Source: Roseomonas genomospecies 6
Lineage (GTDB): Bacteria; Pseudomonadota; Alphaproteobacteria; Azospirillales; Azospirillaceae
Direction: 5' to 3'
Assembly (NCBI RefSeq): GCF_008365375.1
Contig: NZ_QOKW01000004.1
Location: forward strand, 186,001-250,000
DNA length: 64,000 bases
Numbering within the stretch: the stretch's first letter is position 1; each line of letters starts with the position of its first letter. The translations under genes were made by a program, and so were the position numbers. This document shows, piece after piece, positions 9,180-17,938 of this stretch. The notes beneath the pieces were generated by a model, which was not told the DNA's origin, made no database searches, and was given only the letters and a program-made list of their open reading frames with translations.

Positions 9180-11186
9180 TTACTGGGATTTGCCCGATGG
9201 CGCCGCGTCGCGCCCCTTGCCGGACCCGCCGGAGCCGGTGTTGGAGTTCGACGGGGAACGGGCGTTCCTGACGAGTTCCCCACAATGTGGCTGTTCATCA
9301 CTGCCAGGGTCAAGAAAAGGTAGAACGCTGGCCAGCGGAGTCAGCAGGACGCCCAGAGCGACCGCCGCCGCACCGCGCGCCGCCGACTCCGTCGCGTCGA
9401 CCCCGATGTCCGGCTCGCCCAGCGTGCCGCGCACATGGACCGGAACATGGGTGGCGAAGACCTGCGGCTTCTTGGCCCGCCCCAGCACGGTCAGGTTCAT
9501 CGCCTCGTTGCGCAGGTTGATGCCGCCCTCCGCCGTCACCAGCGTTTCCGGCGTGTCGAGCACCAGCGCGCGGCTTTCCATCACACCGTCCTTCACCGTC
9601 AGGTCGGCGACCAGACAGTTGAAGGGCAAGGGCTGGTCGCCGGACAGAACCACCCCCAGCGTCTCCAGGATGTTGGTCTTCAGCCCCTTGACCGCGAGGC
9701 TGGTGATCCGCCCGCCGTCCACCGCGATCCCCACCTTGCCGTCGGCGGAGGCCAGGATGTTGGCGACCGTGGTCCCCTGCCCCTTCAGTTGGATGCGCCC
9801 GCTCGCCGTCCCGCCCATCTCCTTTGCGAAGGGCGTCTCGCGGAACAGGCGGGCGAGCCGCACCTGCCGGACGTCCAGGTTCACGTCCAGCGCCGGGGTC
9901 TTGCGTCCGCCGTCCAGCGCCACCGTTCCGGCCACCCGCCCGCCGCCGACGCCGAGCGACAGCGGGTCCAGCACCAGACGTCCGTTCTCCAGCTTCGCCC
10001 GCGCGTCCAGATCGTCCAGCGTGGAGAAGGGCGCCTCCACATGCTCCCCGCGGAACTTCACGTCCATGTCGGCGGTGCGCAGCTTTTCCAGCGGAATCTC
10101 GGTGGCCGGGATGATCCGCTCCCGCCCCTTGGTCGGGTAGTCGCCCCGCCCTTCCGGGGAGGCGCCGATGAAGCCCGCCAGATCCACCGCCGCCAGCTTC
10201 CGCGAGGTGAGATCCCCGGTGATCCGCGGGCGCTCGCCGCCCAGATCCACCGCCACCCGACCGGACAGGTCGCTTTCCCCCACCTTGCCGTTCAGCCCGT
10301 CGAACCGCCAGACCTCGCCGTCCCGCCCCAGATGCCCGGAGATCGCGTAGGGCCGCGTCGTCGGCACGGGGATGCCCAGGATCGGGAAGACGTCGGCCAG
10401 ATCGTCGCCACGAAGCTCCACCGACAGGTCCACACCCTGGAGCTTCACCGGTTCGGCGATGGAGCCCTCGATCTTGCCGCGAGTCTTGCCGATGGCGGTC
10501 TCCACCCGCAGCGGGTAGGGCTTGGGATCGTCGCGCAGATATTCCAGCGAGCCGCCCGCCGCCGTCAGGGTGAAGGGCTTTCCGGCGAAGTCGCCCTTGC
10601 CGTCGAGCCGGACCTCCTGCTCCCCGTTGCCGCCGACGGCGGTGTTGATGCCGCTGTCGATGTCGATCTTCTGGCCGGGGTCGCGGTACCGGACGCGCCC
10701 CTCCTCGACCAGCAGCGTTTCGATGATGGGCACGTCGCCACGATCCTCGGGCTTCACCGTCTCCTTCGCGGCCTCCTTGCGCGGGTCCGGCCCGCCGAAA
10801 TCCCAGTTGGCGGCACCCTCCCGGTTCTTTTCCAGAAGCAGCTTGGGGCCGGACAGGCGGATTTCCGGGAACTCGAAGTCACCGCGCAGCAGCGGCCAGA
10901 GGCGAAGCTGGAGATCCAGCGCCTTCAGTTCCGCCATCGTCTTCTCGTCGCTCCACTCCGCGTTGGCGATCCTCAGCCCCTCGACATGGATGCGCAGCGG
11001 GTTGCCCAACCGGACGTTGAGACCGCCGTCGATGGCGACCTCACGGTTCAGCGCCTTGGACGCCTGCCGGGCGATGAAGCCGCGGGCGTCGTTCCAATCG
11101 AAGACGGCCAGCGCGATGCCGATGCCCGCCGCGACGGTCACCACCAGTCCCAGCAGCCCGTAGCCGATCCATTTCATCACGGCCAT
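9180..11186 (-). CDS. AsmA-family protein
   Basis: A 668-residue protein with a single N-terminal membrane helix (about residues 5-25) followed by a long beta-rich periplasmic body. The AsmA_N motif region FDWNDARGFIARQASKALNREVAIDG is near residues 27-50, and an AsmA_2-like C-terminal part contains VKDGVMESRALVLDTPET. It ends in a Gly/Ser-rich tail. Family members are bridge-like proteins linked to outer-membrane lipid homeostasis. GGAGG lies 8 bases before the ATG at 11186, so this start is preferred over a farther one at 11258. Confidence 0.85.
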   Translation of the reverse strand: MAVMKWIGYGLLGLVVTVAAGIGIALAVFDWNDARGFIARQASKALNREVAIDGGLNVRLGNPLRIHVEGLRIANAEWSDEKTMAELKALDLQLRLWPLLRGDFEFPEIRLSGPKLLLEKNREGAANWDFGGPDPRKEAAKETVKPEDRGDVPIIETLLVEEGRVRYRDPGQKIDIDSGINTAVGGNGEQEVRLDGKGDFAGKPFTLTAAGGSLEYLRDDPKPYPLRVETAIGKTRGKIEGSIAEPVKLQGVDLSVELRGDDLADVFPILGIPVPTTRPYAISGHLGRDGEVWRFDGLNGKVGESDLSGRVAVDLGGERPRITGDLTSRKLAAVDLAGFIGASPEGRGDYPTKGRERIIPATEIPLEKLRTADMDVKFRGEHVEAPFSTLDDLDARAKLENGRLVLDPLSLGVGGGRVAGTVALDGGRKTPALDVNLDVRQVRLARLFRETPFAKEMGGTASGRIQLKGQGTTVANILASADGKVGIAVDGGRITSLAVKGLKTNILETLGVVLSGDQPLPFNCLVADLTVKDGVMESRALVLDTPETLVTAEGGINLRNEAMNLTVLGRAKKPQVFATHVPVHVRGTLGEPDIGVDATESAARGAAAVALGVLLTPLASVLPFLDPGSDEQPHCGELVRNARSPSNSNTGSGGSGKGRDAAPSGKSQ

Positions 11187-11299
11187 CCGCCGCGCCTCCC
11201 CTTCCTGACCTGCCAGATTAACGGGCAAAGGGCCGGTGACGTGACGCACTACCCCCAAAGGGCAGAGGCGGAGCGATCTAGTGTGGATTTAACGAAAAA

Positions 11300-11329
11300 T
11301 TGAGCGGATCATGCTACAGATGGTATCGC
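11300..11329 (+). promoter_or_regulatory. Candidate sigma-70-type promoter for the 11.4-14.2 kb operon
   Basis: TTGAGC and TATCGC are separated by 18 bases, about 35 bases before the ATG at 11364, in the divergent region shared with the AsmA gene. The match is moderate. Confidence 0.35.
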
Positions 11330-11363
11330 GCAATCCTCCACTTCCTTTCCCGCCCCGAGAACC

Positions 11364-12467
11364 ATGCGTTCACTAACTAATTTTGCTCCCTCCACCTTCG
11401 AGGAGCGTGGCGCCGCCGTCGCCTTCACCACTCCGGTGCTGGCTCAGACACGGGTGCGCAAGGACGACCGGGAGCATCTGGAGGTTCTGATCCCCAACCT
11501 GTCGGAGGGGCACGGCGTCTATGTGGTGCCGTGGAAGGGCCTGCCGCTCGCCTTTCCCATGACGGTCCACGACCGTATGTTGCAGGACCTGATCCGCCGC
11601 GGGGACGGCTGCTCGCCGGACGACATCCGCAAGGCGGTGCTCCAGGCGGCGCGCTGCGGCCTCGCCGGGCCGCTGGCCGTGGAAGCGGCGGAGGCCGCCC
11701 TGCGCGACGAGGACGAGCAACGGCTTCTCATCAACTACCAGCTCATCGTCGAGGTGCTGAAGGCGGTCGGGCTGGAGTCGTCGGACATCCTGCGCGCCGG
11801 TCTCGGCTCCGAGAAGGGCGAGCAGTTGACCCGCAGCTACATGACCAAGGCGGCGCAGAGCCTCGCCCTAGAGCCGACGGAGCTGTACACGCGGGTGGCC
11901 GAGCTGGCGACCTTCATGGAGCCGGTGGGCATCGCCACTTCGCCCAAGCCGGCGCGGCTGCGCCGTCTGGCGCGCGACCTGCTGCAGTTCCGCGACAGCA
12001 TGACCGAATGGGCCGCCGGCAACGTGTCGGAGGCCGCCCCCATCGGCACCTTCTGCGCGGAGGTGGCGGAGCATACGCTCAACCAGGTCCGCAACGTGGT
12101 GAACCAGCTCGACCAGGCCGTCGCCGCCTTCGAGGTGCTGCTGCGCCAGTGGGACGTCAAGCGCGCGCTGGTGCGGCGGTCCACCACCCGGCTGTCCTGG
12201 CTGCTCGACGGCTGGGACTTCATCATCACGAGCTGGGCGGAGGCCCAGACCCGCAGCAAGCAGGAGCAGGACATGGCCGTGCACGAGCTGTTCCGCGTCC
12301 TGCCCCTGCTGCCCAAGGACGAGGAGAAGTCCGACCACGCGCTGCTGGCCGACCGGCTTCTGGCCGCGAACCGCCGCACCGTGCGGGCCTATGTGGACTG
12401 GCGCAGCGGCCAGCTCGACATGGATCTCGTCATGCGGATCGAAGCGATCAAAGGGAAGGCGGCCTGA
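11364..12467 (+). CDS. Unrecognised 367-residue protein, first gene of three-gene operon
   Basis: I do not recognise this family. It is predominantly alpha-helical and soluble, with no signal peptide, membrane helix or nucleotide-binding motif. A short basic N-terminal region with HLEVLIPNLSEGHGVYVVPWKG precedes a helical body rich in Leu, Ala, Glu and Arg; Trp-rich patches (LSWLLDGWDFIITSWAEA) lie near residue 280. Codon use matches the neighbours, so it looks native. It is followed with a 2-base gap by a second helical unknown, then a 2H phosphoesterase, so the three products probably act together in the cytoplasm. Confidence 0.78.
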   Translation: MRSLTNFAPSTFEERGAAVAFTTPVLAQTRVRKDDREHLEVLIPNLSEGHGVYVVPWKGLPLAFPMTVHDRMLQDLIRRGDGCSPDDIRKAVLQAARCGLAGPLAVEAAEAALRDEDEQRLLINYQLIVEVLKAVGLESSDILRAGLGSEKGEQLTRSYMTKAAQSLALEPTELYTRVAELATFMEPVGIATSPKPARLRRLARDLLQFRDSMTEWAAGNVSEAAPIGTFCAEVAEHTLNQVRNVVNQLDQAVAAFEVLLRQWDVKRALVRRSTTRLSWLLDGWDFIITSWAEAQTRSKQEQDMAVHELFRVLPLLPKDEEKSDHALLADRLLAANRRTVRAYVDWRSGQLDMDLVMRIEAIKGKAA

Positions 12468-12469
12468 CC

Positions 12470-13786
12470 ATGACCACCGACCCCCAGGCCCTTCTCAGCC
12501 TCGGCACGAAGCTGCTGGACATCGACGAGGGCCGCTTCCGGCAGGTGGTCGATCTGTTGCAGCAGATCGGCGACCATCCGGAGGTGCAGCACACCTTCTC
12601 CCTGATCCGCCCGCGTCTGGCGGAGGTGCGGCCCAAGCGGCGCCCGACCTTCAAGCGGCTCTTCTGCGAACCCTTCGAGGACCTGTTCCAGCTTCCCGCG
12701 GGCAACCAGCCGGCACCGCTGAACAAGGTGGACCGCGGGGTCGTCAACTCCCTGTGGCCGCTGGTGGAAGGCCAGATCGGCAAGGACCGGCTGCGCAGCG
12801 TCGCCGGGGCGATGGCCGATGGCGCCCAGCAGGCGGAGCAGGCCCGCGCCTTCTGGAACATGGCCTCCGCCGCCGTGTCCGGCATCCTGGAGCAGGCGGA
12901 GGCGGGCCGCTTCGTGGACGATCTCGGCCTGCGGCTGAACCCCGACCGAATCCGCACCATCGAGGACATCGCCCGCATCCTGACCATCGCCCAGCCGGTG
13001 GCCGATCTGAAGTCCATCCTGTCGCCCAAGCCGATCCAGAAGCTTCACAAGGACCATCTGGAGGGCATCCAGACCATCGGGCGGCAGGTCGCGCGCTCCC
13101 GTCCGGAGTCGCTGAAGCTGTTCATCCTGCTGGCGGCGGCCCGCCTGACCGACCCGTCGATCCTTCTGGGCAGCCTGTGGGACATGGATCTGGGCCAGAA
13201 GTCCAGCGAGCGCGCCGCCCTGTTCCTGGATCTCAGCGGCACGGTGGTCGCGCAGATCGAGGAGCGGTCGCGCGGAGTCTCCGCCACGGCCGGCAGCACG
13301 GTGGACCGCATGGCCGCGGCGACCCTCGCGGTCGATCTGGTGGCCAGCCTGGAAGCCACCCGCAACGCCATGGAGTACAGCCGGAACAAGGACTTCGACC
13401 AACGGCTGAAGACCATCCGGGACTCCGTGCACGAGCTGGTGCGCACGCAGGTGCTCGACGGGGCGGAGACGGAAATCCTGTCCGCGGTGGAAACGCTTGC
13501 CCCCGGCACCGGCACCGGCACCGACCAGATGGTGCAGGCGGAGAATCAGGCCCGTGCCCTGCGCAAATGCTCGACCATCGCCGATACGCTGGGCCTGCGC
13601 GGCGAGTTGAAGAGCGTGACGCAGCAGACCACGGCGTCCCTGACCGGCACGGCGCGGCAATCCCTGGCCGACGGCGTCGGCGACGCGCGGACGGGTTACA
13701 CCGCCATCCGCATGATCGAACTGATTGCCGGTCCGGCGGAGGCCAACCAGATCATGGACGATATCCTGAGAGACGCCCGCCGCTGA
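12470..13786 (+). CDS. Unrecognised 438-residue helical protein, second gene of operon
   Basis: Family not recognised. The protein is soluble and mostly helical. A basic segment RPKRRPTFKRLFCEPFEDLF (about residues 44-65) looks like the most conserved-looking motif, followed by a region ending in LWPLVEGQIGKDRL. A Gly/Thr run GTGTGTDQ near residue 345 is likely a flexible linker. The ATG at 12470 sits 2 bases after the stop of the previous gene, implying tight coupling. There are no catalytic motifs that I can name. The similar composition of this and the upstream protein suggests two subunits of one assembly. Confidence 0.8.
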   Translation: MTTDPQALLSLGTKLLDIDEGRFRQVVDLLQQIGDHPEVQHTFSLIRPRLAEVRPKRRPTFKRLFCEPFEDLFQLPAGNQPAPLNKVDRGVVNSLWPLVEGQIGKDRLRSVAGAMADGAQQAEQARAFWNMASAAVSGILEQAEAGRFVDDLGLRLNPDRIRTIEDIARILTIAQPVADLKSILSPKPIQKLHKDHLEGIQTIGRQVARSRPESLKLFILLAAARLTDPSILLGSLWDMDLGQKSSERAALFLDLSGTVVAQIEERSRGVSATAGSTVDRMAAATLAVDLVASLEATRNAMEYSRNKDFDQRLKTIRDSVHELVRTQVLDGAETEILSAVETLAPGTGTGTDQMVQAENQARALRKCSTIADTLGLRGELKSVTQQTTASLTGTARQSLADGVGDARTGYTAIRMIELIAGPAEANQIMDDILRDARR

Positions 13787-13817
13787 GCGGCCCCGGCAGA
13801 GACCGCAGAGAGACCGC

Positions 13818-14198
13818 ATGGGCTACCCCACAGGTTACGTCGGCTGGGCGCTGCCGGAGGCGGAGCGCGCCCGTCTGCTGGCGCTGTTCCCCCCCCGCTA
13901 CGCCCGCACCGTCGCACACCACGTCACGCTGGCCTTCGGCGTCGGGGGAAACCACCCGCTGCCCACGGAGCGGGAGGGAACCGTCGTCGGGCTGACCGAC
14001 GATGGAGAGGGCGTGCAGACGCTCGTCGTCGCCATCGCCGGAACGACCGACCGGCCCGGCGGCGGGACCTACCACGTCACATGGTCGCTGGAGCCGCGGC
14101 GCAAGGCGGTGGAGTCGAACGCGGCGATCGCCCGCCTCGGCTGGAAGACGGTCGAGCCGCTCTCCATCCGCCTGGAGCCGCGCTTCTTTCCGATCTAA
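13818..14198 (+). CDS. 2H phosphoesterase superfamily protein (2'-5' RNA ligase-like)
   Basis: A 126-residue protein with the two H-x-T motifs that define the 2H phosphoesterase fold: HHVTLAFG near residue 34 and YHVTWSL near residue 89. It is shorter than ThpR-type enzymes (about 180 residues), so it is a minimal member. The superfamily hydrolyses 2',5'- or cyclic 2',3'-phosphodiester bonds in RNA or nucleotides. It lies 31 bases after the second unknown gene and probably belongs to that operon. The substrate cannot be inferred from sequence. Confidence 0.8.
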   Translation: MGYPTGYVGWALPEAERARLLALFPPRYARTVAHHVTLAFGVGGNHPLPTEREGTVVGLTDDGEGVQTLVVAIAGTTDRPGGGTYHVTWSLEPRRKAVESNAAIARLGWKTVEPLSIRLEPRFFPI

Positions 14199-14207
14199 GC
14201 GCCCCTT

Positions 14208-15134
14208 CTAGGCGCCGGGGCCGCCGCTGGCGTTGGCCTCCGCCGCCGCGCCGCGGTTCAGCGCCTGCTCACGATGGAAGACGAACAGGCCGCTGCCGAT
14301 GATGAGCAGCGCGCCCACGATGATGCGCAGGGTCGGCGCCGTGCCCCAGACCAGCAGGTCCAGCACCACCGCCCAGATGATCGACACATACTGGAACGGC
14401 ACGACCACCGCCGCCGGGCTGAGCTGGAGCGAGCGGTTCATCGCCGCGTGCCCGGCCAGCGCCGTGACGCCCAGCGCGCCCAGCAGCAGGAAATCCAGTC
14501 CCGGCGGCGGCACCCACACCAGCGGCAGCGCCGCTCCGCCCAGCAGGCCCGTGCCGAAGGTCTGGAAGCTGACCAGCGACAGGTTGCTGGAATCGCGCAG
14601 AAGCCGGGTGGAGATCAGGCCGGTGGAGAAGACCAGCGTGCCGAACAGGGCGACCAGCGACGGCACCGCGTCGAACTGGCCCGTCGGGTTCAGGACGATC
14701 ACGACCCCCGCGAAGCCCACGACCACCGCGGCCCAGCGGCGCCAGCCCACCTTCTCGCCCAGCAGCGGCACCGACAGGGCGGTGACGATCAGCGGCGCGG
14801 CCATGTAGATGGTCATGACGTTGGCGAGCGGAAGCGACCGCACCGCCCAATAGAAGCAGGCGACCTCCCCCGCCACGCAGCCGACGCGCAGAAGATGCAA
14901 CGGCAGCCGCTTCACCGCGAAGACCGACCGCACCCCCTCGCGCAGGATCAGCGGGGCCAGCAGCACCGCGCCGAACAGGCTGCGGATCGCCAGCAGCATC
15001 GCCACCGGATAGTCGGCGACCAGCCATTTGCCGAGCGCGTCGTTGACGGTGAACAGCGACATGCCCAGCAGCATCAGCAGGATGCCCAAGCGGGTGTCGG
15101 TGGCGGAGGAGGACGGGGTGGTGACGGGGGTCAT
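14208..15134 (-). CDS. DMT-superfamily (EamA) permease
   Basis: A 308-residue inner-membrane protein with about ten hydrophobic helices and two EamA repeats (about residues 15-145 and 160-295). The first repeat begins MLLGMSLFTVNDALGKWLV and contains VMTIYMAAPLIVTALSVPLL, a pattern typical of S-adenosylmethionine/RhaT-like drug-metabolite exporters. The substrate is unknown. It stands alone, downstream of the gcdG terminator and convergent with the 2H phosphoesterase gene; only 9 bases separate the two stop codons. Confidence 0.85.
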   Translation of the reverse strand: MTPVTTPSSSATDTRLGILLMLLGMSLFTVNDALGKWLVADYPVAMLLAIRSLFGAVLLAPLILREGVRSVFAVKRLPLHLLRVGCVAGEVACFYWAVRSLPLANVMTIYMAAPLIVTALSVPLLGEKVGWRRWAAVVVGFAGVVIVLNPTGQFDAVPSLVALFGTLVFSTGLISTRLLRDSSNLSLVSFQTFGTGLLGGAALPLVWVPPPGLDFLLLGALGVTALAGHAAMNRSLQLSPAAVVVPFQYVSIIWAVVLDLLVWGTAPTLRIIVGALLIIGSGLFVFHREQALNRGAAAEANASGGPGA

Positions 15135-15145
15135 CTCGGTTCACG

Positions 15146-15183
15146 CAAAAAATCCCTCCCCCACAAAGCGCGGAAGGAGGGAT
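15146..15183 (-). terminator. Rho-independent terminator after gcdG
   Basis: Read on the minus strand, arms ATCCCTCC and GGAGGGAT form a stem that is followed directly by TTTTTT. It lies about 35 bases downstream of the gcdG stop and just before the DMT permease start. Confidence 0.75.
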
Positions 15184-15218
15184 GGGAGAGGGGCGGCAAG
15201 ATGACGGGAACGCGCGGT

Positions 15219-16421
15219 TCAGACCACGCCCTTCTCCCGCAGGGCCGCGATGTCTGCGGCGCATAGGCCGAGATTTTCCTCCAGGACGGCGTCGGTGTGC
15301 TGGCCGAGCGTCGGCGGAGCGACCGTATGTTCGATGGGGGTCGCGGAATAACGGATCGGGCTCGCCACCGTCGGAACGGTCCCGGCGCTGGGGTGCGGCA
15401 AATCCTGGTGGATGTTGCGGGCCTGGACGTGGGGGTCGGCGAAGACCTGCGACACGTCGTTGATCGGCCCGCAGGGCACGCCCACCGCCTCCAGCGCCGA
15501 CAGCCAGTCGCGGCTGCTGCGCTGCTCCAGAAGCAGTTCCAGGATCGGCACCAGCTCCTTGCGGTTGGCGACGCGGGCCGGGTTGGTGGCGTAGCGCGGG
15601 TCCTGCGCCAGCTCCGGACGTCCGGCGACCTGACAGAACTTGGCGAACTGCCCGTCGTTGCCGACCGCGAGGATGATGTGGCCGTCCAGCGTGGCGAAGG
15701 CTTGGTAGGGCACGATGTTCGGGTGCGCGTTGCCAAGCCGCTGCGGCGCCTTGCCGCCGACCAGATAATTCATCGCCTGGTTCGCCAGCACCGCCACCTG
15801 CACGTCGAGCAGGGCGAGGTTCACCCACTGCCCCTCCCCCGTCCGGTCGCGGTGGGCCAGCGCGCCGAGCACGCCGATGGTGGCGTAGAGGCCGGTGAAG
15901 ACGTCGGTGACCGCCACGCCGACCTTGACCGGCCCGCCGCCCGCCTCGGCGTCCGGCTGGCCGGTGATGCTCATCAGCCCGCCCATGCCCTGGATCATGA
16001 AGTCGTAGCCGGCGCGCTTGGCGTAGGGGCCGTCCTGCCCGAATCCGGTGATCGAGCAGTAGACCAGCCCCGGATTGATCGCCTTCAGGCTGTCATAGTC
16101 CAGCCCGTACTTGACCAGACCGCCGACCTTGAAGTTCTCGATCACGACATCGGCCTGGGCGGCCAGCTTGCGCACCAACTCCTGGCCTTCCGGACGCTCG
16201 AAGTCGATGGTGATCGACCGCTTGCCCCGGTTGGTGGAGAGGAAATAGGCCGACTCCTCCCCGGCCCAGGGAGGCCCCCAGGCGCGCGTGTCGTCCCCGG
16301 CGCCGGGCCGTTCGACCTTGATGACGTCCGCGCCGAGATCGGCCAGCGTCTGCGCCGCCCACGGCCCGGCGAGCACGCGGGAGAGTTCCAGGACACGGAC
16401 ATGGGAAAGCGGGCCGGGCAT
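15219..16421 (-). CDS. gcdG: CaiB/BaiF-family CoA-transferase, probable succinyl-CoA:glutarate CoA-transferase
   Basis: A 400-residue class III CoA-transferase. The N-terminal signature VRVLELSRVLAGPWAAQTLADLGADVIKVE is clear, and the catalytic Asp falls in the family position near residue 170 (VKVGVAVTDVFTGLYA). Its place next to glutaryl-CoA dehydrogenase and a LysR regulator is the reason for the glutarate assignment; in Pseudomonas the equivalent gene is gcdG. AAGGA precedes the ATG at 16421, and the longer frame upstream runs into an inverted repeat, so the later start is chosen. It would activate glutarate from lysine degradation to glutaryl-CoA. Confidence 0.87.
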   Translation of the reverse strand: MPGPLSHVRVLELSRVLAGPWAAQTLADLGADVIKVERPGAGDDTRAWGPPWAGEESAYFLSTNRGKRSITIDFERPEGQELVRKLAAQADVVIENFKVGGLVKYGLDYDSLKAINPGLVYCSITGFGQDGPYAKRAGYDFMIQGMGGLMSITGQPDAEAGGGPVKVGVAVTDVFTGLYATIGVLGALAHRDRTGEGQWVNLALLDVQVAVLANQAMNYLVGGKAPQRLGNAHPNIVPYQAFATLDGHIILAVGNDGQFAKFCQVAGRPELAQDPRYATNPARVANRKELVPILELLLEQRSSRDWLSALEAVGVPCGPINDVSQVFADPHVQARNIHQDLPHPSAGTVPTVASPIRYSATPIEHTVAPPTLGQHTDAVLEENLGLCAADIAALREKGVV

Positions 16422-16473
16422 GGTGGACACATCCTTTTCGACGAAACTGCCGACAGAAGCGCAGAAACGGTTG

Positions 16474-16610
16474 AGGGGGTTTTCACCACGAAGACACGAA
16501 GGACACAAAGAATTTTACAAAGAGGTGATCTCTCCTTGGGCGACCGGCTGGAGTGCCGGCGCCCCTTTGTGAAGTTCTTTGTGCCTTTGTGTCTTTGTGG
16601 TGAACCCCCT
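16474..16610. repeat. Long imperfect inverted repeat built from CACRAAG units (MITE-like)
   Basis: The left arm (16474-16522) and the reverse complement of the right arm (16565-16610) are nearly identical over about 45 bases. Both start AGGGGGTT, continue TTCACCAC and then repeat CACGAAG/CACAAAG at an 8-9 base period. The central 42 bases are unrelated. The element lies between gcdH and gcdG, where a folded transcript could affect gcdG expression. It contains no open frame and no transposase. Confidence 0.8.
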
Positions 16611-16624
16611 ACTCTCTTGCGACG

Positions 16625-17830
16625 TTACGCGCTGAACGCCTGGATGCCGGTGATGGCCCGGCCCAGGATCAGGGCATGGATGTCGTGCGTGCCCTCGTAG
16701 GTGTTCACGGCCTCCAGGTTCATCACATGGCGGATGACGTGGAACTCGTCGGCGATGCCGTTGCCGCCGTGCATGTCACGGGCGACTCGGGCGATCTCCA
16801 GAGCCTTGCCGCAGTTGTTGCGCTTGATGAGCGAGATCATCTCCGGCGCGGCCTTGCCCTCGTCGAGCAGGCGGCCGACCTGCAACGCGGCCTGGAGGCC
16901 CAGCGCGATCTCCGTCTGCATGTTGGCGAGCTTGAGCTGCGGGATCTGGTTCGCGGCCAGCGGGCGCCCGAACTGCTTGCGGTCGATCTGGTACTGGCGG
17001 GCGGCATGGAAGCAGAACTCCGCGGCACCCATGGCGCCCCAGGCGATGCCGTAGCGGGCGCGGTTCAGGCAGCCGAACGGGCCGACGATGCCCTCGATGT
17101 TCGGCAGGCGGTTCTCCTCCGGCACGAAGACCTCGTCCATGACGATCTCGCCGGTGGCCGACGCGCGGAGCGAGAACTTGCCCTCGATCTTCGGCGCCGA
17201 CAGGCCCTTCATGCCCTTCTCAAGCACGAAGCCGTTGATCTTCCCCTCGTCGTTCTTCGCCCAGACGACGAAGACGTCGGCGATCGGGGAATTGGTGATC
17301 CACATCTTCGCGCCGCTGAGGATATAGCCGTCCGCGACCTTCTTCGCGCGGGTCTTCATGCCCGCGGGGTCGGAGCCGGCGTCCGGCTCGGTCAGGCCGA
17401 AGCAGCCGACCCACTCGCCGGTGGCGAGCTTCGGCAGGAACTTCTCGCGCTGGGCGTCGCTTCCGTAGGCGTAGATCGGGTGCATGACCAGCGAGGACTG
17501 CACCGACATGGCGGAGCGGTAGCCGCTGTCCACCCGCTCCACCTCGCGCGCGACCAGACCGTAGGAGACGTAGTTGACCCCGGCGCAGCCGTAGCCGTCG
17601 ATGGTCGGGCCGAGGAAGCCCAGCTCGCCCATCTCGTTCATGATCTCGCGGTGGAAGATCTCGTGCCGGTTGGCCTCGGTCACGCGCGGCAGCAGCTTGT
17701 CCTGGCAATAGTCGCGCGCGGCGTCGCGGATCATCCGCTCGTCCTCGGTCAACTGCTCGTCGAGAAGCAGAGGGTCTTCCCAGGCGAAGGATGCGAGCTT
17801 GGCGGAGGCGGCTCCGGTCTTGGCGGCCAT
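16625..17830 (-). CDS. gcdH: Glutaryl-CoA dehydrogenase
   Basis: A 401-residue FAD-dependent acyl-CoA dehydrogenase that oxidises and decarboxylates glutaryl-CoA to crotonyl-CoA. Diagnostic features are [14 protein letters not shown] near residue 130, [18 protein letters not shown], and the catalytic Glu in [18 protein letters not shown] (about residue 379), the tail typical of GcdH. AGGGAGA precedes the ATG at 17830; an upstream in-frame ATG at 17896 has no comparable site. It is divergent from the LysR gene and upstream of gcdG across the inverted repeat. Expression is probably activated by the LysR protein with glutarate. Confidence 0.93.
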   Translation of the reverse strand: MAAKTGAASAKLASFAWEDPLLLDEQLTEDERMIRDAARDYCQDKLLPRVTEANRHEIFHREIMNEMGELGFLGPTIDGYGCAGVNYVSYGLVAREVERVDSGYRSAMSVQSSLVMHPIYAYGSDAQREKFLPKLATGEWVGCFGLTEPDAGSDPAGMKTRAKKVADGYILSGAKMWITNSPIADVFVVWAKNDEGKINGFVLEKGMKGLSAPKIEGKFSLRASATGEIVMDEVFVPEENRLPNIEGIVGPFGCLNRARYGIAWGAMGAAEFCFHAARQYQIDRKQFGRPLAANQIPQLKLANMQTEIALGLQAALQVGRLLDEGKAAPEMISLIKRNNCGKALEIARVARDMHGGNGIADEFHVIRHVMNLEAVNTYEGTHDIHALILGRAITGIQAFSA

Positions 17831-17912
17831 AATCGTTGTCTCCCTAGGTCCGATGCGCCCCAACATGGCGCGGTCGCTTTCATGGTTCAAATACATTTAT
17901 CAGGGGACTTTA

Positions 17913-17927
17913 ATATCTTTCCCATAT
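17913..17927. promoter_or_regulatory. Candidate LysR-type operator (T-N11-A)
   Basis: ATAT-N7-ATAT, which contains T-N11-A (17914-17926), lies 12 bases before the lysR ATG in an unusually AT-rich patch of the gcdH/lysR divergent region. Position so near the start favours autorepression. Confidence 0.42.
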
Positions 17928-17938
17928 AAAAAGAAGCC

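Noticed and set aside
7245..9323. 692-residue open frame opposite the SLC13 gene
   Set aside because: Composition is His/Gln/Arg-rich and the opposite strand encodes an unambiguous transporter.
16474..16610. CRISPR array, because of the short repeated CACRAAG units
   Set aside because: Units are 8-9 bases without spacers and arranged as one inverted repeat; no cas genes are present.
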